Assembly (NCBI GenBank): GCA_041389725.1
Contig: JAWKRG010000008.1
Span: forward strand, 124,001 to 188,000
Source: Polyangiaceae bacterium
GTDB lineage: Bacteria > Myxococcota_A > Polyangia > Polyangiales > Polyangiaceae
Length of the DNA: 64,000 bases
Direction of reading: 5' to 3'
Part shown: in pieces, positions 24,215 to 33,043 of the stretch
Layout of the letters: every line of letters begins with the position of its first letter
Numbering within the stretch: position 1 is the first letter of the stretch
Notes under the pieces: generated by a model
What the model was told of the DNA's origin: nothing
What the model saw: only the letters and a program-made list of their open reading frames with translations
Database searches by the model: none
Translations under genes and position numbers: made by a program

Positions 24215-25987
24215 GTGACCAGTCGCGCGCAACGCGCCGAGCGTTCCCTTCGCAAGATGAGCCAGCGCGCGGAGGGTTCACTCGGGTTATTGCAGGCGCT
24301 GGTGGCGAACACGGGCGACGCGGTGTTCGTGGTGGACACGGAACGCAACTTCGTCGCCTTCAACGAGCGCGCCGAAGCGCTGACGGGGATGCGCCGCGGC
24401 GAGGTGCTCGGACGCAACTGCCTGACCGGCTTCAAGTGCGGAACCTGCCTCGCGTCCTGCGGCGTGTTCGAGCACGGCAAAGTCAGCAATGTCCCTGTCG
24501 AGATCTTTCGCAAGGACGGCTCGCGACTCGAAGTGTTCAAGAACGCCTCGGTGGTGCGGGATCGCGCGGGAGTCGTGATCGGCGCGGTCGAGACGTTTCG
24601 GCTTCGAGATCAGGTCGCATCGCCCGGCGACGGTGCACTGTGGCCGGGCGTCGAGCGCAGCATGGAAGCCCTAGGGCGCGGGTTGCTGGTGCTCGACGAT
24701 GCCTTCGTCGTGCGCCGTGTGTCGAAGGTGCTCGAGGATCTGGTGGGCAGGCCCGAAGCAGAACTCCTGGGACAGCCGGCGGCGATGTTGTTGGGACAGC
24801 GCTTGTTCGACGCGGACTCGTTTTTCCGGACGGCATTGGAAGCCGGTGAACGGCGCGAGGGGTGGCGTGCGAGCTTGCGCTCGTCCGACGGCCGCGAGCA
24901 GGCAGTGTCGGTCACCGGTGCGCCGCTGCAGAGCGATTCGAGCCCGGAGCCGGGGCTTCGCTATCTAGTCGTCGTGCGACCCGAGCCGCAGCTGACACCA
25001 ATCCACGGGGCGCGAGGGCCCGTTCATTTCGAGGGCATGGTGGCGCGCTCCCCGTCCATGTTGCGCGTGTTTCAGCTGATCGAGCACTTGCGTGAGAGCG
25101 ACGCCACGGTGCTGATCACCGGGGAGAGCGGAACCGGCAAGGAGCTGGTGGCGCGCGCGATTCACGAGCGTTCGCATCATGCCGGGCGCCCCTTCGTTGC
25201 CGTGAACTGTGGAGCGCTTCCCGAGCATCTGCTGGAGACTGAGCTCTTCGGGCACGCGCGGGGGGCTTTCACCGGAGCGATTCGCGACAAGATCGGGCGC
25301 TTCGAGGCGGCCGGGGATGGCACGGTCTTCCTCGACGAGATCGGCGACTTGCCGCTGCCCCTCCAGGTCAAGCTGTTGCGCGTGTTGCAGGAAAGGACCT
25401 TCGAGCGAGTCGGTGAGACGCAGTCGCGGCCGTTTCGCGCGCGCGTGGTCGCCGCCACGCATCAGAATCTGGCACGCGCGGTATCCGAGAAGCGATTCCG
25501 CGAGGATCTGTTCTATCGCCTCAACGTGGTGCCGCTGGCGTTGCCACCCCTGCGTGAACGCCGAGAAGACATCGAGGCGCTCGCCCTTCACCTGCTGGAA
25601 CGTGCCGGGCAGCGTCACCGCGCTCTGCGGCTCTCGCCCTCGGCAATGCGAGCGTTCCTGAGCTACTCCTGGCCGGGCAACGTGCGGCAAATGGAGAACG
25701 CGCTCGAGTACGCCACCGCCGTTTGCGAGGGACAGACGATTCACCCCGAGGACCTGCCAGGGGAGATCGTCGAGGGCCCTGGCCCGGCACGCCTCGAACC
25801 GCTGCCAAGTACGAGCGAACCAGTGCAGCTGTCAGCCAACGCTGATGCGCTGGGGGCCTGGCCCACCGAGGAGCGCATTCTGGATGCCCTGGCCAAGACC
25901 CGACACCGGCGCGCCGCCGCCGCGCAGCTGCTCGGCGTCAGTCGCACCACCCTGTGGAGGCGCCTGAAAGAGCTGGGCTACGACTAG
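24215..25987 (+). CDS. PAS-domain sigma-54-dependent activator (NtrC/FisR-like), probable regulator of the sqr operon
   Basis: The 590-residue regulator has an N-terminal PAS domain (about 22-130), a second PAS-like region (about 150-250), an AAA+ domain with Walker A GESGTGKE at 303-310, the sigma-54 loop GAFTGA at 350-355 and Walker B VFLDEIGD, and a C-terminal Fis helix-turn-helix (RAAAAQLLGVSRTTLWRRL). The first PAS domain carries a Cys cluster (Cys69, Cys75, Cys78, Cys82 in NCLTGFKCGTCLASC), a good candidate for sensing reactive sulfur or metal. FisR-type activators of sulfide oxidation use cysteines in their input domain, though with different spacing. It is divergent from sqr, whose promoter is sigma-54 type. 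The GTG start has GGTGAGG just upstream. Confidence 0.9.
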   Translation: MTSRAQRAERSLRKMSQRAEGSLGLLQALVANTGDAVFVVDTERNFVAFNERAEALTGMRRGEVLGRNCLTGFKCGTCLASCGVFEHGKVSNVPVEIFRKDGSRLEVFKNASVVRDRAGVVIGAVETFRLRDQVASPGDGALWPGVERSMEALGRGLLVLDDAFVVRRVSKVLEDLVGRPEAELLGQPAAMLLGQRLFDADSFFRTALEAGERREGWRASLRSSDGREQAVSVTGAPLQSDSSPEPGLRYLVVVRPEPQLTPIHGARGPVHFEGMVARSPSMLRVFQLIEHLRESDATVLITGESGTGKELVARAIHERSHHAGRPFVAVNCGALPEHLLETELFGHARGAFTGAIRDKIGRFEAAGDGTVFLDEIGDLPLPLQVKLLRVLQERTFERVGETQSRPFRARVVAATHQNLARAVSEKRFREDLFYRLNVVPLALPPLRERREDIEALALHLLERAGQRHRALRLSPSAMRAFLSYSWPGNVRQMENALEYATAVCEGQTIHPEDLPGEIVEGPGPARLEPLPSTSEPVQLSANADALGAWPTEERILDALAKTRHRRAAAAQLLGVSRTTLWRRLKELGYD

Positions 25988-26073
25988 CCCCGCCAAACAG
26001 GCTGGAGCGGGCGGTCAGGCAATGTCCGGCCCGGCTCGGCGGCGGATCCAGCGCGTGATAGAACTCGCGCGCG

Positions 26074-27324
26074 ATGTTGATCGTGCACGCCGCCGACCTG
26101 CACCTCGACAGCCCCATGCTAGGGCTGGCCCGCTACGATGGAGCACCCACGTCGCGCCTGCGCCTGGCGACACGTCACGCGTTCACCGCGCTGATCGATC
26201 AGTGTCTCGAGCTGGACGCTCGCCTGTTGCTCTTGGCGGGGGATCTCTACGACGGCGACTGGCGGGACTACACCACAGGACTGTTCTTCTTGGGGGAGTT
26301 GGCACGATTGGCGGACAGCGGGTGTCGAGTGCTCTTCATCCGCGGAAATCACGATGCCCAGAGCCGAATCACTCGCGAGCTGCGCTTGCCTGAACACGTG
26401 CAGGAGTTCGACTGCAAACATCCCGAGAGCAAGTGCTTCGAGGATCTCGGAATCGCCGTACACGGTCAGGGCTTCGCACGAGCGGCGGTGACCGAAGATC
26501 TCGCCGCAGCCTATCCGGATCCAGTGCCGGGGCTGCTCAACATCGGGCTGTTGCACACCTCGCTCGGCGGAAGGCCGGGACACGAACCCTACGCGCCGTG
26601 TAGCCAGCAGCGCCTGGAAGATCTCGGCTACGACTACTGGGCACTGGGTCACGTGCACCAGCGCGAGGTGGTCAGTGCCGCTCCCTACATCGTGTACCCG
26701 GGCAACCTGCAGGGGCGACATGCGCGGGAAACCGGCGAAAAGGGCGCGACCCTGCTGGAGAGCGAGGGCGGGCGGATCCAACGGGTCGAGCCCCTGGTGC
26801 TCGACGTCGTGCGCTGGTCCAACGTCGAGGTGCAGCTCGAAGAGGTGAGCGTCCTCGACGACGCCTTGGAGCGGGTGGAGGTTGCGCTGACGGGCGCGCG
26901 CCAGGCGGCCGAGGACCGCTTGCTCGCGGCACGGGTGACTCTGACGGGGGCATCACCTCTGCACGCAGTGCTGGCCGCGGACTCCGACCGCATGCTCGCG
27001 GAGGTGCGTCTCATTGCCGGAGCGCTGGACGACGTGTGGATCGAGAAGCTGCGGGTCGAGACGCGCGAGCGTGTCGAACTGGAGGCGCGCGCGGCAGAAG
27101 ACGATCTTCTTGCTCAGGTGGCGCGGGCCTTCGACCTAGCGGCAGCAGATCCCGAGATGCTTGCCGACCTGGGCGCGCAGCTCGGCGATCTTCGTCAAAA
27201 GCTCCCGACGGAACTGAGACAGGGACCCGAGGCCTTGCGCTTGGACGACGAGGCGACCTTGGTTCGCGCCCTGGGTGAAGCGAAGCAGGTCGTACTCGCA
27301 CGCCTGCTGCAGCGGGAGGGGTGA
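26074..27324 (+). CDS. DNA repair exonuclease, YhaO/SbcD-like metallophosphoesterase
   Basis: The 416-residue protein has calcineurin-like nuclease motifs in order: DLHLDSPM (metal), LLAGDLYDG, IRGNHDAQ, LLHTSLGG and GHVHQREV, all with intact metal ligands. The C-terminal 150 residues are helical (EVQLEEVSVLDDALERVEVALT), as in YhaO, and would dock on the partner ATPase. The next gene starts 5 bp after its stop and encodes a YhaN-like ATPase, so the two form an SbcDC/Mre11-Rad50-like complex for DNA end or hairpin processing in the cytoplasm. Confidence 0.88.
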   Translation: MLIVHAADLHLDSPMLGLARYDGAPTSRLRLATRHAFTALIDQCLELDARLLLLAGDLYDGDWRDYTTGLFFLGELARLADSGCRVLFIRGNHDAQSRITRELRLPEHVQEFDCKHPESKCFEDLGIAVHGQGFARAAVTEDLAAAYPDPVPGLLNIGLLHTSLGGRPGHEPYAPCSQQRLEDLGYDYWALGHVHQREVVSAAPYIVYPGNLQGRHARETGEKGATLLESEGGRIQRVEPLVLDVVRWSNVEVQLEEVSVLDDALERVEVALTGARQAAEDRLLAARVTLTGASPLHAVLAADSDRMLAEVRLIAGALDDVWIEKLRVETRERVELEARAAEDDLLAQVARAFDLAAADPEMLADLGAQLGDLRQKLPTELRQGPEALRLDDEATLVRALGEAKQVVLARLLQREG

Positions 27325-27328
27325 CAGC

Positions 27329-30300
27329 TTGCGCCTCCTGCGACTCGGCCTGGTGCGCTTTGGTCCTTTCACGGATGCGCAGCTGGATTTCAGCGCGGCG
27401 CCGGCGGCTCTGCACGTGATTCATGGCCCGAACGAAGCGGGCAAGAGCACGGCACTGCGGGCGCTCTCCGGGCTGCTCTTCGGCATTCCGGAGCGCACCG
27501 ACGACGGGCACGTGCATCCGCTGTCGCAGTTGCTCTTGGCAGCACGTTTGGAGGTCGAGGGGCGCACCCTCGTGCTGTCACGGAAAAAGGGTCGCAAGAA
27601 CACTCTGCTCGACGAAGCTGGGCAGCCCCTCGACGAGGGCCTGCTCGGCGCGGCGTTGCGCGGTGTGACCCGTGAAAGCTTCGAGTCGGCGTTCGCTCTC
27701 GACGGCAAGCGACTGCGCGACGGCGGACACAGCCTGACCGAGGGTAGCGCTGACACGGGACAGGTCCTGTTCGATGCCAGCAGCGGCGGCGTGGCCGTAG
27801 AGCGCGTGAAGGCAACACTGGAGGGAGAAGCCGCGGAGATCTTCAAGCCCGGCCGCGCGAGCAAACCCCTGCTCAACGAAAGGCTCGCACAGCACAAAGA
27901 GCTGCGGGAGGGCTTGAAGAACAGCATCACGTCGCCGGAGGCCTTCGCCCGACAAGAGTCCGAACTCCGCGCGCGCCTCGCTGAAAAGGCGTCCGTGGAG
28001 CGACGCCTGCGCGAGCTGCGAATCGAGCAGGCTCGACTGGGGCGCGCGAAGATCGTGCTGCCATCCCTACGGCGCCGGGAGCAGTGCCTGGAGCGCCTGG
28101 CAGGTCTCGGGCGCGTCGCGGGACTGCCGCTGGACTTGGAGCGACGTCACCGGCAGATCGAAGAGCGAGAGCGTGCGGCCGACGGCGAAGTTCGCGTGCT
28201 GGCGCAGCGCATCGCCCGTGCCGAAGAACGGCTGGAGTCTCTGGGGGGCGAAGACGACGTGCTGTCGCTGCCGAGCGCGGAGCTGGATCGTCTGGCCGAC
28301 TGGGTGGGGCGGGAGCGCAAAGCCCGCGCCGATCTGCCCAAAGTGCGGCAGCAGCTCGCGGACAAGACGCAGGAGGTTGGACGCGCACTGGCTCGGCTCG
28401 AGCTGAGTTCGATAGCCGACGTCGAACGCTTGCTGCTGTCGCCGCAGCGCAACCAAACCCTGAGCGAACTCGCAACCAAGCGGCCCCCCGAGTTGGAAGA
28501 GCTTCGGGCCGAGCTACGCGAAGCGGAAGCTCGTCTTGCGGAGGCCGTCGCGGCCGTCGAGGGGCTGGGAGCAGCTCAGGACTGCGGTGAGCTGGAGCGG
28601 CGCCTGCAGCGCGCCAGTCGTCAGGGAGACTTGGACGCGAGCGTCTCCGAGATGGAGGCCGAAGTGCAGCGCCGCCAGCGTGGGCTGCAGCGCGAATTGA
28701 AGGCGCTGCGACCTTGGGAGGGCGATGCAGACACGCTTCGGGGGTTGGCGCTGCCCGCCAGTGAGAGCCTGCGAGAGTACGCGCAGCAGGAGTTAGCGCT
28801 CGACTCGCGTGCGGCGCGGTTGGAAGAGCGAAAGCAGGAACTCGAAGGTGAGGCTGACGCGGCTGACTTGGAGCTGACGGCGCTGCTCGCGGAGCGCGAC
28901 GTGCCAAGCGAGGCTATGCTCGACGCTGCGCGCGCGGATCGAGATCGAGCGCTGGCCCTGTTGCTGGACGAGCCCGAGACGCCGCGAGCGGACGGCTTGG
29001 CTGGCGCGCTGCGCGACAAGGTCCGTGCGGCCGATGAGCTGGCAGACCGACTCAGGCGAGAAGCCGATCGCGTGCAACTCGCAGCGAAGTACCAGACGAC
29101 GGCGGAGCGCGCGCGCCGCGAGCTGAAGCGCATCGCGGAAGAGCGGAGAGAGCTCGAACGCGCGCGGGATGCGCTGCGCCACGCTCTGCAGCAGCACCTG
29201 GCCTGCGCGGGGGTTCTCTTGCCGTCAGTCCGAGAAGCACAAAGCTGGCTCGAACGCGCCCACGCCTCGAGGCTCGACGCGGAAGCCTCGTTCGAGATGC
29301 GGGACAAGCTGTCGACGCAGCAGCGGCGCCGCGACGAGGAAGTCGCGGCCCTCGGCGCGCTCTTGGTGGAGGACTTGTCGGGTCTGTCCCTCGCCGATGC
29401 CAGCGAACGCGCCCAAGCGGCGCTGGCGCGGAGGCGAACGGCGCAGGCCAAGCGCGAGCGCGCCGAGAGCTTGCGTGACGGTGCACGCACGCGGCTGGAG
29501 GACGCGCAGCGGCGCCTCGATCGCGCCGAGCGCACGCGCGCCAGCTGGCAGCAGAGCTGGCGCGAGGTGACGTCGGGGCTCGGGCTGGGTGAGCTGCCCG
29601 CGCCGGAGCTCACCCTGACGGTCCTGCGGGAGGCGCAGGTATTGGCGGTGCTCGAGAGTGAGCGCAGCACGCTGGAGCGTCGAGTCAGCGGAATGGAACG
29701 CGACAGCAAGCAGCTGCGGGACTTGCTCTGTCAGCTGGAGCCGACGGCGGCGCCGTCTCGAAGTGCGAGCGACGAGCTGGCGCGCGCGGACGGACTTCTG
29801 GAGCGCGTCAAGCGCGCTCGCACGACTGAAGCCCGGCGCGCGGAGCTCGGTAGCGAGGTGGCCGACGCCAAGATTGACCTTGCCTACGCGCGGGAGCGGC
29901 TTGCGGAAGCGACGCGGGAGCTGGATGAGCTGCTCGCGGAGAGCGGCGCGGCTTCTCGAAGCGAACTTTCGGAGGTGGAGGCGGCCATTGCGGAGCGCAG
30001 CGCGACGAGCGCGGAACTCGCGCAACTGGAGGGTGCGCTCATGGCAGCGGGCGACGGGCTGACGATGGCGCAGCTGATGGAGGAGACGCGCTCGCTCAGC
30101 CCCGAAGACGTGCGTGCGCGCCTGGCAGAGATCGAAAGCGAGCTGGAAGAGAACCTGGACAAGCGCGAGGCTCTCGCCGTCGATATTTCGGATATCGAAG
30201 GGGGGCGCGCGCGGCTGTCGGCGGACGCGGCCGAGCGTCTGGAGAAGACCCAGGCGAGCGCTGCGGAGATCCGCGCGCTATGCGAGCGCTGGCTGCGCTT

Positions 30301-30814
30301 GCGGCTGGCATCGGTCGTGCTCGGGCGCGAGGTGGAGCGCTTTCGTCACGACAATCAAGGGCCGATGCTGGCTCGGGGCAGCGAACTCTTCGCGGAACTC
30401 ACGGGCCAGCGCTACGTCGAGCTGCGTTCGGAACTCGGGGACAGCGACCGCCCCACGCTGCGTGCCGTTCGTCATGATGGTGTGAGCTTGGCGCCCAAAC
30501 AGCTCTCCGAGGGTACTGCGGATCAGCTGTATCTCGCGCTGCGGCTTGCCGCCTATGAGCTGCACCTGCGCGAGGGGACGTGCCTGCCGCTGGTGCTCGA
30601 CGACGTGCTCGCGAGCTTCGACGACGAGCGGGCGCGGTCGACGCTGCAAGTGCTGGCGAAGGTGGCCGCGGGAGGCCAGGTGTTGCTCTTCACCCACCAC
30701 GAGTTCGTGGTGCGCGAGGCCAGCGAAACCTTGGGGGCTGGCGTGCATGTTCACCGGCTGCAGAAGCCGAGTGCAGGTCAACGCGCGGGCGTGGCGGCTT
30801 CGCCGCTGCGCTAG
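27329..30814 (+). CDS. YhaN/SbcC-like AAA ATPase with long coiled coil
   Basis: The 1161-residue protein is a Rad50/SbcC-like ABC ATPase of the YhaN type. The N-terminal half-site has Walker A GPNEAGKST at 33-41. Residues about 190-1000 are Arg/Glu/Leu-rich coiled coil with no CxxC zinc hook. The C-terminus has the ABC signature LSEGTADQLYLALRLA and Walker B LPLVLDDVLASFDD near 1086-1099, then the H-loop FTHHEF. The TTG start at 27329 is chosen because the Walker A region is then correctly placed and GGGAGGG precedes it within the end of the nuclease gene. It works with the upstream YhaO-like nuclease. Confidence 0.88.
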   Translation: MRLLRLGLVRFGPFTDAQLDFSAAPAALHVIHGPNEAGKSTALRALSGLLFGIPERTDDGHVHPLSQLLLAARLEVEGRTLVLSRKKGRKNTLLDEAGQPLDEGLLGAALRGVTRESFESAFALDGKRLRDGGHSLTEGSADTGQVLFDASSGGVAVERVKATLEGEAAEIFKPGRASKPLLNERLAQHKELREGLKNSITSPEAFARQESELRARLAEKASVERRLRELRIEQARLGRAKIVLPSLRRREQCLERLAGLGRVAGLPLDLERRHRQIEERERAADGEVRVLAQRIARAEERLESLGGEDDVLSLPSAELDRLADWVGRERKARADLPKVRQQLADKTQEVGRALARLELSSIADVERLLLSPQRNQTLSELATKRPPELEELRAELREAEARLAEAVAAVEGLGAAQDCGELERRLQRASRQGDLDASVSEMEAEVQRRQRGLQRELKALRPWEGDADTLRGLALPASESLREYAQQELALDSRAARLEERKQELEGEADAADLELTALLAERDVPSEAMLDAARADRDRALALLLDEPETPRADGLAGALRDKVRAADELADRLRREADRVQLAAKYQTTAERARRELKRIAEERRELERARDALRHALQQHLACAGVLLPSVREAQSWLERAHASRLDAEASFEMRDKLSTQQRRRDEEVAALGALLVEDLSGLSLADASERAQAALARRRTAQAKRERAESLRDGARTRLEDAQRRLDRAERTRASWQQSWREVTSGLGLGELPAPELTLTVLREAQVLAVLESERSTLERRVSGMERDSKQLRDLLCQLEPTAAPSRSASDELARADGLLERVKRARTTEARRAELGSEVADAKIDLAYARERLAEATRELDELLAESGAASRSELSEVEAAIAERSATSAELAQLEGALMAAGDGLTMAQLMEETRSLSPEDVRARLAEIESELEENLDKREALAVDISDIEGGRARLSADAAERLEKTQASAAEIRALCERWLRLRLASVVLGREVERFRHDNQGPMLARGSELFAELTGQRYVELRSELGDSDRPTLRAVRHDGVSLAPKQLSEGTADQLYLALRLAAYELHLREGTCLPLVLDDVLASFDDERARSTLQVLAKVAAGGQVLLFTHHEFVVREASETLGAGVHVHRLQKPSAGQRAGVAASPLR

Positions 30815-30840
30815 TGATGCGTTTCGCCGGGGCTGCTTCG

Positions 30841-30985
30841 CACTCGCGCCGCGTCACGCCGCGTCGCACCGTCGCACTCGCGCCGCGTCGCACTCGCGCC
30901 GCGTCACGCCGCGTCGCACCGTCGCACTCGCGCCGCGTCGCACTCGCGCCCCCGCACTTGCGCCGCGTCGCACTCGCGCCCCGCA
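30841..30985 (+). repeat. 50-bp tandem duplication within a GCACTCGCGCCGCGTC repeat tract
   Basis: A 50-bp unit occurs perfectly at 30851-30900 and 30901-30950, built from smaller CACTCGCGCC and GCGTCGCACC words. The tract continues in degenerate form to about 30985 and is preceded by one more CACTCGCGCC word (30841-30850). It fills the gap between the YhaN-like gene and the next, convergent gene. There are no unique spacers, so it is not a CRISPR. Confidence 0.9.
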
Positions 30986-30989
30986 CCAG

Positions 30990-32228
30990 TCAGCCAGCCT
31001 TCGGCCGCCAACCGAGAAGCGCACGCCGCACGAGCTCGAGGCGATCTTGTCCCCAAAACACGTGGCCATCGACCACGAAGGTCGGCGCGCCGCAGGCGCC
31101 GAGCGCCTCGGCGCGATCGGTGTTGTCGCGTAGCTGCTGTTTGACTGCCGGGTCGGATGCCCGAGTGAGCAATTCCGGAGAAAGCTCGGCATCTCGCAGA
31201 ATGCGCGCCAAGCTCTCGGGTTCGGCGATGTCGCGGTCCTCGCACCACGCGGCGCGAAACAGCGCGTGCATCGCTCGGGGCAGCTCGCTGCCCGCGGCCA
31301 GCGCGACCCGCAAGGGCAGCACGCTGCGGATCGGAAAGCTGGAAGGGAACTGGAAGGGCACGCGGTATCGAGCTGCGTGGTCGCCCAGGTCGCGCCCCAC
31401 CCAGGCTTGTTTGACCTGAGAGAAGCCCAGCATCGGCACGTTGGCGGTACCGATGTTGCGAAAGAGTGCACCGAGCAAGAACGGCCGAAACACGACGCGC
31501 GCCCCGACGGACGCTGCCACAGCCTCGATCTGCGTGCTGGCCAGATAGGCGAAGGGGCTGGAGAAGTCGAAAAAGAACTCGACCTCGGCGTCCGCGGGCG
31601 AAGGAGCGGCTGGCGCCGGGATGAGGTCCACGAGAGCGGCGTCACCGCCGAGGGCTTCGGCGACGAGGGCGAGTCGATCTTGACCCCAGTAGAGTCGGTC
31701 GTCGACGAAACACGCCGGCGCGCCGAACACCCCACGTTCGAGGGCGACGTCGGTGCGGCGGCGAAGGTCCGTCTTGATGTCGTCGTCGTTCGCGCGATCG
31801 ACCGCCGCCGCCCCGTCGATTCCCGCGGCATCGAGGGCGCGGCGCACGACCTCCGGATCACTGAGATCCGTCGCGTCCACCCAGTAGGCGTGAAACAGCG
31901 CGTGGGCGGCGCGTGGAACGTCACCGCTGGCCAGCGTCGCGCGCAGTGCCAGAACCGTGCGATTGGGATGGGTGGCGGGCATCTCGAGCGGGACGTCGAA
32001 GAGCTCCGCCCAGCGCTGCATGTCCAGACCGTTGATGCGGGCGCGAGCGGGGCTCATCGGCAACAGGTCGGGCGTTTCGCTGCCCAGCGCGCGAAAGACG
32101 CCGCCGAGCAGGAACGGCTCGTAGCTGAGTTCGGCGCCCGTGGCGCGCGCGATGCGCTCGACTCGTGTCGAGGCAAGGTATGCGTAGGGGCAGGAGTAGT
32201 CGAAGTAGAACTCGAGACGCTTGGCCAT
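30990..32228 (-). CDS. Tandem HCCA-isomerase/DsbA-like protein (two fused domains)
   Basis: The 412-residue protein contains two copies of the 2-hydroxychromene-2-carboxylate isomerase (thioredoxin-fold kappa-GST-like) domain, about 1-205 and 215-408. Matching blocks are FYFDYSCPYAYLAS / FFFDFSSPFAYLAS, EPFLLGGVFR / RPFLLGALFR, HALFHAYW / HALFRAAW, GAPACFVDD / GAPTFVVDG and WGQDRL in both. At the catalytic Ser position the second domain has Ser224, while the first has Cys13. HCCA isomerases are normally single-domain, glutathione-dependent enzymes of aromatic catabolism. No other aromatic-degradation gene is present, so the substrate is open. Confidence 0.85.
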   Translation of the reverse strand: MAKRLEFYFDYSCPYAYLASTRVERIARATGAELSYEPFLLGGVFRALGSETPDLLPMSPARARINGLDMQRWAELFDVPLEMPATHPNRTVLALRATLASGDVPRAAHALFHAYWVDATDLSDPEVVRRALDAAGIDGAAAVDRANDDDIKTDLRRRTDVALERGVFGAPACFVDDRLYWGQDRLALVAEALGGDAALVDLIPAPAAPSPADAEVEFFFDFSSPFAYLASTQIEAVAASVGARVVFRPFLLGALFRNIGTANVPMLGFSQVKQAWVGRDLGDHAARYRVPFQFPSSFPIRSVLPLRVALAAGSELPRAMHALFRAAWCEDRDIAEPESLARILRDAELSPELLTRASDPAVKQQLRDNTDRAEALGACGAPTFVVDGHVFWGQDRLELVRRALLGWRPKAG

Positions 32229-32276
32229 GGCTACGAGGCTCGGGATTCACGACGTGAGGTGGCGCTCATGGTTAGC

Positions 32277-32834
32277 TCAAACGAAGAGCTGGGCGATGTC
32301 GATGATTACGTCAGGAAACGCGGCCGGACCAATGCCTCCGCTGGCAATTCGGCGCACGCGGTTGAAGCGTGTTCCGTCGCCCTCGGAAAACATCTCGATT
32401 GCGCGCGACGCGACGTCGACGATCCAGTATTCTTGCACGCCCGACGCTGCGTATAGCGGACCCTTGATGTCGCGGTCGTAGTCGAGCGAAGTCTCGGCTA
32501 CTTCGATCATCAAGAGCGCCGCGTCCGGGTGCCGCTCCGAGTAGCTCGATTCCGGGACCACCGCGACGTCCGGTTCGGGCTCGGATTCATCGTACGCCAA
32601 GAAAGGCTGTTGGATACGGACGAGAGCACGCTCGCCAATTCCCAACACCAGCAGACGGGTCAGGCGATCGACGACGCTCGCATGGGGAGGGCCGATTGGC
32701 GACATCTTGATGACCATACCGCGGATCAACTCCACGCGTTCTCCACGGAAGAAGTCGAGCGCGGCCATCCGGTCGTACTCCACCCGAGAAAGACGGCGGG
32801 GAATGAGTTGCGCCTGGGCCATGCTCTTCAGCAT
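32277..32834 (-). CDS. Uma2-family putative restriction endonuclease
   Basis: The 185-residue product is a Uma2/DUF820 member with the PD-(D/E)xK-like fold: LSRVEYDRMAALDFF, ERVELIRGMVIKMSP, EPDVAVVP and LLMIEVAETSLDYDRDIKGPLYAASG, then EYWIVDV. The Asp in EPDVA and Glu in MIEVAE are the presumed catalytic pair. These genes are common, solitary and of unproven function. ATG at 32834 or 32822 can start it. Confidence 0.85.
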   Translation of the reverse strand: MLKSMAQAQLIPRRLSRVEYDRMAALDFFRGERVELIRGMVIKMSPIGPPHASVVDRLTRLLVLGIGERALVRIQQPFLAYDESEPEPDVAVVPESSYSERHPDAALLMIEVAETSLDYDRDIKGPLYAASGVQEYWIVDVASRAIEMFSEGDGTRFNRVRRIASGGIGPAAFPDVIIDIAQLFV

Positions 32835-33043
32835 AGCATTTGGAGCTCCGTCGTAGCCGCGGCTGCCCCTTGGGGCAGATGTCAAAACCTCCCGTCGCCG
32901 GACGGCCGATCCATCCGCGCTGGCGTCGTTGCTTGCTGCGGGGCCCTCCTCACGTATTTCAATACGCTCCGGGCGCTCCTCGCTCGCGCCTCACCAGCTC
33001 GGCGCCTCGACCGCCCAGCTCGGTCCAGTTCTGAGATCTGCTC

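Noticed and set aside
30841..30985. Possible CRISPR array
   Set aside because: Repeats are directly contiguous without unique spacers of constant length, and no cas gene is in the window.
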